The notes beneath the pieces were generated by a model. That model did not search any database, was not told where the DNA came from, and was given only the letters and a program-made list of their open reading frames with translations. From positions 1 to 42,094 of the IMG/VR virus record IMGVR_UViG_3300021197_001547: a stretch of 42,094 nt of DNA. One strand, 5' to 3'. Shown here one piece after another: positions 18,212 through 27,662 of this stretch (position 1 is the first letter of the stretch; every line of letters starts with the position of its first letter). Source of the DNA: a virus. A program made the translations under genes and the position numbers.

Positions 18212-21200
18212 ACCATTGCTACCACTCTAAGGTCTTTAATTTGCGGGACATTACTAGTATTGTCAGAAAACATTAATACCTTAACTTGTAATGTGGTGTA
18301 TTGTCCAATTTTATCTTGAGCGCCATCACCAACTTTAAAACTAGTTTCTGTAAACTCGAATGGGTTCTCTGTTTCCTGCACAGGTGTCAATTCTTGTAGT
18401 CTATAAAAATCAGATTCTTCAATTTCTTGATAGGTAGAAGGTGGAAGAGTTCTACAGTAAACTTCAATTGAAGTTCCAGTTGGTTTGTTGATATCAAGGA
18501 AGACGCGAAGATCGTCTCCAACCTCTTGCAGTTTTATGCAACGTGTTAGATACCTAGCGGCCGCGTTATCAACGGCAGGACTTTGATAATTTGGATCACC
18601 AGCACCAGAATTGTTTATCACGTTTTCTACTGTAACAACAGAAAGATTCTTCGTGTCGAGAACCGCACTTATTGTAGTAGAAGATGGATTTGTAAATTCA
18701 ACAACATGTGTAGTTTTTTCCTGTTCGGAAGGATTAGATGAAATTAACTGACTCGACGAGAACTGATAATTTTCATTTTGTGGTAACTGGAATGTGGTTT
18801 GTGAGGTCCCAAAAGTTAATTTATGAACTATCGATGTTGTTGGTAAGATTAATTCATTTGATAGAATCTTAGCAAGGTTTACATCCGTAGATACTCCCGG
18901 ATCTGTCAGATTAATCTGTAAGTTTCCGGGCGCAGCAGTAAACAAGCACCTGTTAATTTCACACATAAATATCGTTGCAGTTTCTTCTTCTGCCACATTT
19001 GTGTTTTGTGGTAGGAACACACTACCCATTTGAGGATCTCTAGTTATTACATTTCCAGTTAAAGAATCTTCTAGTCCAATATTTCCTGTATACAGTTTGT
19101 AATCATCTGTATTAGAAATGACACTCAACGAGTAGTTTCCGGGTTGTAGATATACCGGAGAAGAAAATTCGAATTTGGTTGCTGTTGGAATATCTGTATT
19201 GGCATTGACTTCGCTCGGATACACCGTAACCTCAGAGAAAGGTATGATCGAAGATGCAGATGGATATCCACTAACAGTTGGTCGAATCTGTATGGTAATT
19301 GGAAGTGTTTCAGATTTAGACGCAAAGTAAAGATTTACATGATCTAAAAATACACCATTAGAGTGTATATTAGAGGATACGGTAAAGATCTGTGAGAGTG
19401 GATCTACCCACTGTGTTTCCAATGAAAGATTTAAAGAATCTTCTCTAGTATAAACATCCCGAACAATTTTCTCACTAGTTACTGTTTGTCTTCGAAGAAC
19501 TATAGGACGAGTAGCACTAAAGGTGGTATCAGTGGTGTTCTGAACACCTTGTGCATAGTAGATACCCTCGGCAGACGTTTCTGCGTCGGCCGCCGTATTA
19601 GTAGACGAATCTGTTAGTCTAAAGACTTTTTCGCCGGTAAGATATTTCTTTGGGGGAATTGAAAATTTAAGATTTGTAATCTTACCAAATGAATCCGTTG
19701 TAATGTCACCACCAAGAGACCCTTCATTTGGTGTGCAGAATTGACCGACATCATCACCATCAAAGAAAGGAATGACTTTCGTATTTGGTTTTAGATTCTC
19801 TGCTTTAATCGTTATAGTTTGAGATCTAATGAAAGGAACAACACTAACATCAATAATCTTGTCATTTACTTTCTTCTTCAGAGTATCAGGAACATTCCCT
19901 AGTCTGATGTTAAGTCTAGACTTTCTTTGTTCGATGGTACTTGCAATGTTTGATACAGAAGATACGTTTTTCTCAATCCTAGATGCAATGAATATATCAG
20001 AGTTTTGAATTCTTGCTTGCTCTAAGAATCTTTCACCGACAACATTAACTAGATTGTCGTCTATGCTTTCAACTCCAGACCAAATACTAGACCATTCGTT
20101 CCACTGAGTTCCGAATCCTCTATTGTCATTGAAGTTATTGACTTTCCAGTTGTCGTTTGAACCAAGATCGTTAATTTTCACCACTGGACGAACTGAAGTA
20201 GAGAACCATTGATCCGATGGCGGATCGAGTTCTAAACGACCAATCCAGTTGATTAAATCGAACGGATTAACTGAAACAAAACCATTACTTAGAGTTTGTG
20301 AAATTAGTGGTTGGGTTCCTGTAATCTTAGAGTGAACAAGACCGTCCGAAGAAATTTGCAAATTGTCACCAAGTATTAATGAACTTGTATCTAGAGTGTG
20401 ACTAGTTTCGTTGAATGGTGGTCTTAGAATTGAATTTTCATAATCAACAGAACATGCATAATTTGAATTTGATACATCTCCTAACCCATGTCCTGCAAAA
20501 GTATCGACAACTATACCGACTTTACTTCCGATTTCACTACTATTACTCTTTTCAATATCCATCGCTTCAATTTCATTTTCGATAAGAGATAGTTTTGTAT
20601 AAAGTTCAAGATCATCAACTCTCTTCTCAACCCTACCAATGTCTGCCATGGTGTATCGGTTATTTTCGATATACTTAACCGCAACATCCGATGCATTGTG
20701 TGTATATGGTGGCAGTGCAATAGTATACAATGTCATAGAGTCAGGTCTGTCTGCTGGCGCCACTGGTTTGAGATCTGGAACTCCCTCGATAACATCAAAG
20801 TTTATGTCATCACCAAACGACTGTCTTGCAACAATCTTATCAATTCTAGACTGATAATATGTGTGTGACTCTTCTATGCTAATGATGTTATCTGTCGGGA
20901 TTACATGACCAGAAATTTCATTTCCTATGGGACCACTGTGTCTGAAGTCTATACAACTTGCCAGTGAAGTTGTCTTACCTAAACTTGGACTTGCAAACAA
21001 TGGAATATTATCATAAGTTATTCCAGCGTAAGATTCAACTGTAAATGGTCCAATTGATCCACTATGCTCAAAGTAGTCATATGTTATTCCAAACGGTTCA
21101 TTTAGTACAGATGATTGGTTCTCGGGATCCTGTGTGATATAAGTGCTATACTTCTCTGGTTTGATGTATAATTTTCCATTAAGATATCTTGTATCTCTTT

Positions 21201-23448
21201 GTCCATCATCAAACAAGAAGTCTCCCGGTTCCGCAGAATCCATTTCTGTTATTTGATATGCATCAAACTTATCTAGAGGGACATAAAACACAGGGGCGTC
21301 AAACGTACCTTCATTTACAAGTTCCGAGGTAGTAAATCTTTGACTTTGTTTAGTAAGTGTTTTACTTCTAATAGTAGGTGAAGTGATGATAGAATTTGAA
21401 GAACCTTGATCTTGTGCCACAATAGGAGCAACTAGAACATATTGATTTCCGGGAGAAGAATCTGGTATTGTTATAGTCAGAGTTTTCCCATCAGCAGATC
21501 GTTGATAAACGGGGGCATCATCTGAATTATTTTGGAAGTAATTATCTACAAGTTGGAGTACCCCAGTTGTCCCGTCTTCAGTAATGGGTCGTGCAAATAA
21601 AATGTAATCACTAGTATTTGTGATGAATTCAGTGCCAGATTCACTAAAGAACTGATGAACACCCTCTGGGTCTGTTGCAACACTGAGATTCCAAGTTGCA
21701 ACGCCATTGTCGTCAACTGTGATTGTGTTTGATCTATTATAGACGTATCTAAGTTGATTAATTGACTTAACAGTTTTTCCCTGTGGAACTTCAAATACTA
21801 GACCGGACTCTGGAATATCAAATAACGTCTGACTATCTTTAGAGTTTGGAACAGAAACTAACCTGATAGCCGGGAACCCAGTTCCTAGATTTTCAGGTGC
21901 AGTATTGAGATCACTCAGTGGCGTCATATAATACGCACTAGAAAAGTCACCATCACCAATAAACGAATCGATATAAAATCTATGAATGTAGTTTTCATCT
22001 ACTTCTTGACCTTGGTGATTAGATATTTCATTTTTAACGGCGCCTATGACAGAAGAATTGTTTTCTTTTTCTAAGTTATGTACCGTTGCATTGCCGATTC
22101 TTTCTCCGGTTTGTTTCCAAAGACTGACAGTAACTGCACCTGTTATTACATCATAACCATTCGTAGGAGCAATTAAGTTGTTAAAGAATTCTCTATTACC
22201 TGTAAAGTCATCACCAACACCGTCTGGTGTCGGTGCATTTCCGTCACCATCAACTTCAACTCCAACGAAAAAGTTTCCGACCTTTGCTCCGGGAATCTTA
22301 GTTAGACTAGAACTATCGGTTGTTCTTGATTTATTAATGTTAATAAACTGTGGCGATTGTGTTTCGTACTCATAGCCATACAGATATGCTTTTCCCGGTT
22401 GAAGAGCAGAAACTAATTTAGTAGAATCTCCACCCCGATCGGATGTATAAACACCTCGGTTTGTTCCATCATTTAAGTGTTCTCGTAAATCAATCTCAAA
22501 TGGTTTTACTGTATAGGATCCAGATTCATCGAATGTTCTTCTTGCTAGTGTCTTTTCTAACTCTGCATAGTCTGTGTATAGAGTCTTAAAAATTACACTA
22601 CCTTCATCGAATCTGACTAGTTCTATGAAGTTCTTTGTGGTTGAAATATTATTCACAAAACCAAGATTCAAATCAATCTTATATCGATCGGCACCCGGAG
22701 CGTTATAGTTATAGGATCCAGAAGCAGGATCTCGCAGAGTCGCATCATCTCCCTCTGTTACAGCACTTCTTCGGACACTAAAACCTACGCTTCCACTTGG
22801 TTGATCAAAGTATCGAACTCCATCACCAGTAAATCCATAAATCGAAGTTGACTGTTTATCTGTTTTTACAAAGAAACCATCAGTGTAGAAAATACCGGGA
22901 CTTGTTGTTATTACTTTAGATCTTCCCTGAACACCATTAACAATCGTTGCATCAGTAACGGTCTCAGATACCTCTGCAATTTCTCCTGCTCCTGTACCTC
23001 CTACAATTGTCGACCCAAAAGTTCCTCCGGGTTGAAAAGTGTTTCCTTGTAGAAAGTTTACATACAGCAAGTCGTAGTTGTCTACGGTAGATGTGGGTGT
23101 TTTTTCAAGATGAACCACCCTTGCACTAACAGTCTCTGATGTTCCACCGTCAGTTTTAACCTGACTAATATCGTACCCACCAAGTAAATCTAAATCAGAA
23201 CCTTTAACTATCCTGACATAAGAACAGTTTTGAACTGATTGATCACCACCGAGAATCTTTGCCCCATCTTCGAAGATATGGTCACCCATCCTAGAAACTT
23301 GGTTCTGGAGGATGCTTTGAAGTTGAGTAAGTTCTCTTGCTTGAACTGCATAACCCGGCCTAAAGAGGACTCTAAGAAACTTCTTGTCTTCGTCGTAGTC
23401 GTCATAGTAAGGATCTATGTTCAGTAATGTCGGGTCATATGATGCCAT
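18208..23448 (-). CDS. Giant DUF4815-type baseplate/virion protein, 1746 aa
   Basis: The N-terminus has the hallmark of DUF4815 proteins of marine myoviruses: PYYDDYDEDKKFLRVLFRPG then YAVQARELTQLQSILQNQVS (about residues 13-52), with GDHIFEDGAKILGG after it. The middle has long beta-rich segments, including LQPGKAYLYGYEYET. A helical part with FIASRIEKNVSSVSNIASTI and further beta-sandwich domains follow towards the C-terminus. In cyanophages a protein of this type and size follows gp8 in the position T4 uses for gp9 and gp10, so a role at the baseplate periphery, for example as a fibre anchor, is likely. The product acts in the virion. The ATG at 23448 has an AAGGTGG site and follows gp8 by 13 bases. 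The stop overlaps the 62-aa gene. Confidence 0.88.
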   Translation of the reverse strand: MASYDPTLLNIDPYYDDYDEDKKFLRVLFRPGYAVQARELTQLQSILQNQVSRMGDHIFEDGAKILGGDQSVQNCSYVRIVKGSDLDLLGGYDISQVKTDGGTSETVSARVVHLEKTPTSTVDNYDLLYVNFLQGNTFQPGGTFGSTIVGGTGAGEIAEVSETVTDATIVNGVQGRSKVITTSPGIFYTDGFFVKTDKQSTSIYGFTGDGVRYFDQPSGSVGFSVRRSAVTEGDDATLRDPASGSYNYNAPGADRYKIDLNLGFVNNISTTKNFIELVRFDEGSVIFKTLYTDYAELEKTLARRTFDESGSYTVKPFEIDLREHLNDGTNRGVYTSDRGGDSTKLVSALQPGKAYLYGYEYETQSPQFININKSRTTDSSSLTKIPGAKVGNFFVGVEVDGDGNAPTPDGVGDDFTGNREFFNNLIAPTNGYDVITGAVTVSLWKQTGERIGNATVHNLEKENNSSVIGAVKNEISNHQGQEVDENYIHRFYIDSFIGDGDFSSAYYMTPLSDLNTAPENLGTGFPAIRLVSVPNSKDSQTLFDIPESGLVFEVPQGKTVKSINQLRYVYNRSNTITVDDNGVATWNLSVATDPEGVHQFFSESGTEFITNTSDYILFARPITEDGTTGVLQLVDNYFQNNSDDAPVYQRSADGKTLTITIPDSSPGNQYVLVAPIVAQDQGSSNSIITSPTIRSKTLTKQSQRFTTSELVNEGTFDAPVFYVPLDKFDAYQITEMDSAEPGDFLFDDGQRDTRYLNGKLYIKPEKYSTYITQDPENQSSVLNEPFGITYDYFEHSGSIGPFTVESYAGITYDNIPLFASPSLGKTTSLASCIDFRHSGPIGNEISGHVIPTDNIISIEESHTYYQSRIDKIVARQSFGDDINFDVIEGVPDLKPVAPADRPDSMTLYTIALPPYTHNASDVAVKYIENNRYTMADIGRVEKRVDDLELYTKLSLIENEIEAMDIEKSNSSEIGSKVGIVVDTFAGHGLGDVSNSNYACSVDYENSILRPPFNETSHTLDTSSLILGDNLQISSDGLVHSKITGTQPLISQTLSNGFVSVNPFDLINWIGRLELDPPSDQWFSTSVRPVVKINDLGSNDNWKVNNFNDNRGFGTQWNEWSSIWSGVESIDDNLVNVVGERFLEQARIQNSDIFIASRIEKNVSSVSNIASTIEQRKSRLNIRLGNVPDTLKKKVNDKIIDVSVVPFIRSQTITIKAENLKPNTKVIPFFDGDDVGQFCTPNEGSLGGDITTDSFGKITNLKFSIPPKKYLTGEKVFRLTDSSTNTAADAETSAEGIYYAQGVQNTTDTTFSATRPIVLRRQTVTSEKIVRDVYTREDSLNLSLETQWVDPLSQIFTVSSNIHSNGVFLDHVNLYFASKSETLPITIQIRPTVSGYPSASSIIPFSEVTVYPSEVNANTDIPTATKFEFSSPVYLQPGNYSLSVISNTDDYKLYTGNIGLEDSLTGNVITRDPQMGSVFLPQNTNVAEEETATIFMCEINRCLFTAAPGNLQINLTDPGVSTDVNLAKILSNELILPTTSIVHKLTFGTSQTTFQLPQNENYQFSSSQLISSNPSEQEKTTHVVEFTNPSSTTISAVLDTKNLSVVTVENVINNSGAGDPNYQSPAVDNAAARYLTRCIKLQEVGDDLRVFLDINKPTGTSIEVYCRTLPPSTYQEIEESDFYRLQELTPVQETENPFEFTETSFKVGDGAQDKIGQYTTLQVKVLMFSDNTSNVPQIKDLRVVAMV

Positions 23449-23461
23449 TTATTTGTCCACC

Positions 23462-25810
23462 TTAGAAACCAAGAATAATCTTGAAGTTTTCTTGTTGTTC
23501 GATGTTACGATCTATTCGTCTTATATTCTCTATGTATAATACATCACCAGATGATAGTTTCAATTCTGGTTCAGACACAGATGTAATCCACTTATTTTCT
23601 GGTAGATTTGGTGAACCACCAGACACACCAAATCCATCAGTTCCTGCTCCGCCTCTGAAGGTTCCGATTACATTTGTAAGTAGCAATTCTCCTGTCCCTC
23701 CGGACTCGTACTTCCATTCAACCACACTTCCCTTGGCGTAATTGGAATTTACCTTTGATCCTTGCTCAATTACATCATCAGCAGAGAACATTCCTTCTGT
23801 CAACTTATATCCGGTTGGAGAAGTTGAGTCTACCCTACCTTCAACAACTACATTTGTTGTAGTTCTGTATACCTTGTTTAAAACTTTTGATGATGTTACG
23901 TCATCTACTGAAACTATCCGTGCTATGTCTTGTTCTCCTGCGATCATTTGAGGTGTAATCACGCCGTTAGTCGCTCCCTCAACAAAGGTTTTGATTAACT
24001 CACCACCCTTTGCTTCTACTCGCACTACGTTTGGATAGAAAGCAGAACTACTGATACCACGAACTTCTGATGCTAAAGTAGAACCAGAGAACGATCCAAC
24101 TACAGGATCTACCAATAATTCGTTACGATCTGGGTTCCATGCTTTTACCAAACCTTCTGCCGTTCCGGTTCCAATTCCAGTATACTGTGATACCTTTTCA
24201 TCTACCTCGAACGAACCGAGTTGACCCAAAGTGGCACCAAAAATAATTCGTTTTGTGTCGTCATTGAGTTCTTGAGTTTTGAATGTACCCTGTACATCTT
24301 CAAGAATCAATTCAACGTACTCACTATTTCTACCAGTAAAAGACTGGATTTTAGCGGCGGCCTTACTTTCACTACCTATGATAAATTTACCATCTAAGAA
24401 AGTACCACTTGTATTAGTAAAATCATAATTAGCAGCCAGATACTCTGGTTTTCTAATTACCATTTTATTTGCCTGCTTTAGTTCTTTTCCTGCAACTTTA
24501 TTTGTGCCATCGTTCAGTAATGGATTTTTTACAATCCCGAATTGTCTAAAATCATTTTTAGTCGAGATCTCATTATTCTCATCTCTGCTAATTTTCATGT
24601 TGATCATAGTTCTTGATGCTTCAAGATCTTCAACTATGTTCGCTGCGTGACCTTTCTTTGGACCAATTATAGGTCTCCAGTTATCGGCAGTCCCGGATGA
24701 TGGTGTAGTCAATATATCTACGGTGGCAACACTATAGTCTTTGCCTTTAGTAATTGTAACCAGATCACTAACTTTATTTGAAGAATTTAATTTGGTTCTA
24801 ACAGTACAATCTGTTCCGTCACCAGTTATAACCGCATGTGGGATTATGATATACGATGAGGGTTTCTTAGTAGAATCTAAATTGCCCAATGTTTCATCTG
24901 AGTACAATTCAAAATCAAAAGGTTGATCTACAACGATATACGGATCACCATCAAATCTTGCGTCATTATCACCATCGAAATACACATAATTTGATATTCT
25001 TCGATATTGTCCAACTTCTGGTCCTCGTCCATCTACAATGTAAACTGCATACCCAGCATAGTATGAACTGATTTCATTCGGTGCCAAATTTTTATCAAGG
25101 TAAACACGATTTAAATCTCCCGTGTTTCCATGACGCACGTTTTGCCTGACTCCTTCGGCAAACCCTGCTGAGTATACTGCGGAACCTTTAACGTCTCTAT
25201 CGAATTCCTCGATAGATCCTGCAACGGCCTTTTCTTGTGCTTGGTATTGATGAATACTGTTTGTATTTGTTATATCGGTAACAAGACGAACAGGCATATA
25301 ATCATCAGTCATGAATGGTCTAATATCTTCTGTGACTTTACCCAAAAACTTCCACTTATATCGATCACTACCAACTGTGACAACATCGGTTCCAGTAAAC
25401 TCTGGTTTTACCGTTGATGCTCCGCCATCATTATTATCAATGACTTTATATACTCTAGAATCATCAACCAATGCATAAAAATTATTAGCAGTCAATCCAC
25501 TAGATGGATTTTCGAATAACGACAGAGTATCATCATATTCAGAGTAAAAAGAACCAGAAACCCAGTTGTTTCTCGGTACGACATGGATAGCATCATTTTT
25601 ATCAATACGCTTTGCTGCTATTGCATTTCTAAATGCATCGTTCTGAACATCTATAGAACCTGTTACGCCAGGTGCTGCGGATTCATTTGGCCACTCGTCT
25701 ACATTACCTATAAACAAGTAATATTGATCTTCGTTTGACTTATCAAAGTCATTAATCAAAGAAGTCGCAAAATGACGACCGAATGGTTTTTGGAAGTTTT
25801 GTGTACTCAT
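23462..25810 (-). CDS. gp8: Baseplate wedge protein gp8 (enlarged marine form), 782 aa
   Basis: A homologue of T4 gp8, a baseplate wedge component. T4 gp8 motifs recur in order: YYLFIGNVDEW near residues 30-40 (T4 FITFGRSEPW), VVPRNNW (T4 IPRRDW), DRYKWKFLGKV (T4 GYVWEYLFEI), and the C-terminal SGDVLYIENIRRIDRNIEQQ then ENFKIILGF (T4 SGEMIYMENR...INILFTF). At 782 aa it is more than twice T4 gp8 (334 aa); the extra length lies between the third and last motifs, in repeated beta segments (ELILEDVQGTF, ELLVDPVVGSF, ELLLTNVIGTF). The ATG at 25810 was chosen over one at 25843 because it lies just after the upstream TAG (25812-25814), has a GGAG site, and matches the usual N-terminus. Confidence 0.9.
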   Translation of the reverse strand: MSTQNFQKPFGRHFATSLINDFDKSNEDQYYLFIGNVDEWPNESAAPGVTGSIDVQNDAFRNAIAAKRIDKNDAIHVVPRNNWVSGSFYSEYDDTLSLFENPSSGLTANNFYALVDDSRVYKVIDNNDGGASTVKPEFTGTDVVTVGSDRYKWKFLGKVTEDIRPFMTDDYMPVRLVTDITNTNSIHQYQAQEKAVAGSIEEFDRDVKGSAVYSAGFAEGVRQNVRHGNTGDLNRVYLDKNLAPNEISSYYAGYAVYIVDGRGPEVGQYRRISNYVYFDGDNDARFDGDPYIVVDQPFDFELYSDETLGNLDSTKKPSSYIIIPHAVITGDGTDCTVRTKLNSSNKVSDLVTITKGKDYSVATVDILTTPSSGTADNWRPIIGPKKGHAANIVEDLEASRTMINMKISRDENNEISTKNDFRQFGIVKNPLLNDGTNKVAGKELKQANKMVIRKPEYLAANYDFTNTSGTFLDGKFIIGSESKAAAKIQSFTGRNSEYVELILEDVQGTFKTQELNDDTKRIIFGATLGQLGSFEVDEKVSQYTGIGTGTAEGLVKAWNPDRNELLVDPVVGSFSGSTLASEVRGISSSAFYPNVVRVEAKGGELIKTFVEGATNGVITPQMIAGEQDIARIVSVDDVTSSKVLNKVYRTTTNVVVEGRVDSTSPTGYKLTEGMFSADDVIEQGSKVNSNYAKGSVVEWKYESGGTGELLLTNVIGTFRGGAGTDGFGVSGGSPNLPENKWITSVSEPELKLSSGDVLYIENIRRIDRNIEQQENFKIILGF

Positions 25811-25811
25811 A

Positions 25812-27662
25812 CTAGTATATATCTCCGCCGGTTGGTCCAACATTATTCACATCTAGGGTGAAAAAGTTTCTGAGAGTTATGCCATCAAATGAAATTCCGT
25901 TAGGTATTGTTGTTACACCACGAACAGCAGGGTGGAAGTAGATTGAAAAATATGTTACTCCAAGATTTTTTGCAGCAGTATATCCACCATCAAATGTTGC
26001 ACCACTACTACCAAGAGGTCTTCCTAACGGATCATGACTTGTGATACCACCTTCTGGGACTGTTACAAAGGTAATACCTTGAGTGCCGGGATTAAAAACA
26101 GATCCATCTGGTCCAGTTGCTGCGAAAGGATTATACCCAAACGGATATAAATCCCCGGTTGCACCTACGAAGGTCCCCCCGACATTCCCAGTTCGACCGT
26201 TATTTCTTAGATTTAGCGTTGTTCCGGGAGCATATGGAGTGTAATGCCCAATGATAGGAAGTTCTTGAATCTTGCTTATGTTAAGGTCTTGAGAATTGTC
26301 TCTTGTCAAAACTCTAGTTAGTGCTATTTCACCAAATACTTTCATCCCTGCTGGGTGAATTATTTTCTTTATTGTATCTTCGAATTTACTAAGAGTAACT
26401 TCAGATCGTAAAACATAAGAATGAATTTGGTAGTAGTCATTATCTTGTACGACTTTATTAGAACTAATTTTACCCATGTTTCCATCATAATATCCCGGTT
26501 TACGATTTACTGCTTTGGGTATCAAAAGACCATATGCACTTCCATCACCTGTTTGACTTCGGACCGTAAACGGAATGGATTCGTTATAAAAAATTCCGCC
26601 GTCTGTAATATGAACATCTAAAATCTCGCCCTGTAAACCAACTTGAGATACATATCCCACAGCACCTGCGCCTGGAACACCGTATATTTCGCCGATAGGA
26701 ATTGATGGATCTTGTTCGTAAATACCAAATGAGCAACATGGCGCACATCCAAAATCAATTTGTGGATACACAAGAACATCATCGCTTCCTGTCCTATAAC
26801 GATTTAATATAATCGGATCGCCTATTTGATAATTAAATCCCGAACTAATAATTCGAACCTCTGATAATATACCATAAACATTTTCATAAACATCTCCGGT
26901 TGTTCCTCCTACATCGAAGAATGCAGGTTGTCCCGGAGCAAATTTTCCATTGATTTCTTTCAAAGAAAATTCAGCAACATCAGCACCACGAACACTGTAT
27001 TGTATTACAGAATCCACTGTTGCAAATGCCGTGATTTTTTTACTATATGGATCTCTTTGCTTAATTTTTTCATAAACATAGTCAAAAAGATCGTCCCCAG
27101 CAAATGCTGTTGTTTTTATAATATCTGGAGAGTTCCATCTACCATCAGATAAACGAAGCATATCCGTCTCTGGATAATAGAACTCTAATACACTATTATA
27201 AATTATACGGAATAAGAACTCAAAGGCCTTTTCTGTTCCTTTGAGTTTATAAAACTCTTTTATGTTTTTAATTACTGACTGGACATTTAGAGGAGTCGTG
27301 CCGTTATTTGTAGTTGCTAATTCAGTTGGAAAATTTAAAAGGTAAGTTTTTCTAAACTCATCAACAAAAGAATTTATAGTGGTATCGATATCCGACACTG
27401 AGGTGAGTCTACTAATTGCACCAACTGAATTTTCATTTTGTTCTACCCATTCATAATACGCTTCGATAAATGAAAGAAACATTGGGTAGTCAGATCGGAC
27501 AAAATCAGGAACCTGTGATTCTATGAAGGGAGATATACGGAAAAGAACTGACTCTTGTTCTGGAGTCAGTTCAGCAAGAACCTGCGAGATATCCGATGGT
27601 TGGAGATCAACGAAGGACTTTAACTTGAATAATAGGGGTAAACTATTATATGGGTTTGACAT
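25812..27662 (-). CDS. Baseplate wedge protein in the gp7 position, 616 aa
   Basis: Between gp6 and gp8, where T4 has gp7 (1032 aa). The N-terminus is strongly like a conserved marine T4-like phage protein: QVPDFVRSDYPMFLSFIEAY (about residues 50-69), then VDEFRKTYLLNFP and IKNIKEFYKLKGTEKAFEFL. The middle is beta-rich (KIISSGFNYQIG-like repeats; a short CAPCCSFG motif). A Gly-rich segment with GATGDLYPFGYNPFAATGPD occurs near residue 500. I infer a wedge function from position and from coupling to gp6 (TAATG overlap). I cannot demonstrate homology to T4 gp7 by eye, so gene 7 is not assigned formally. The stop is TAG. Confidence 0.75.
   Translation of the reverse strand: MSNPYNSLPLLFKLKSFVDLQPSDISQVLAELTPEQESVLFRISPFIESQVPDFVRSDYPMFLSFIEAYYEWVEQNENSVGAISRLTSVSDIDTTINSFVDEFRKTYLLNFPTELATTNNGTTPLNVQSVIKNIKEFYKLKGTEKAFEFLFRIIYNSVLEFYYPETDMLRLSDGRWNSPDIIKTTAFAGDDLFDYVYEKIKQRDPYSKKITAFATVDSVIQYSVRGADVAEFSLKEINGKFAPGQPAFFDVGGTTGDVYENVYGILSEVRIISSGFNYQIGDPIILNRYRTGSDDVLVYPQIDFGCAPCCSFGIYEQDPSIPIGEIYGVPGAGAVGYVSQVGLQGEILDVHITDGGIFYNESIPFTVRSQTGDGSAYGLLIPKAVNRKPGYYDGNMGKISSNKVVQDNDYYQIHSYVLRSEVTLSKFEDTIKKIIHPAGMKVFGEIALTRVLTRDNSQDLNISKIQELPIIGHYTPYAPGTTLNLRNNGRTGNVGGTFVGATGDLYPFGYNPFAATGPDGSVFNPGTQGITFVTVPEGGITSHDPLGRPLGSSGATFDGGYTAAKNLGVTYFSIYFHPAVRGVTTIPNGISFDGITLRNFFTLDVNNVGPTGGDIY

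Noticed and set aside
25811-25843. Extension of gp8 to an ATG at 25843
   Set aside because: It would add 11 residues overlapping the upstream gene; the ATG at 25810 fits the stop-start junction and ribosome site better.
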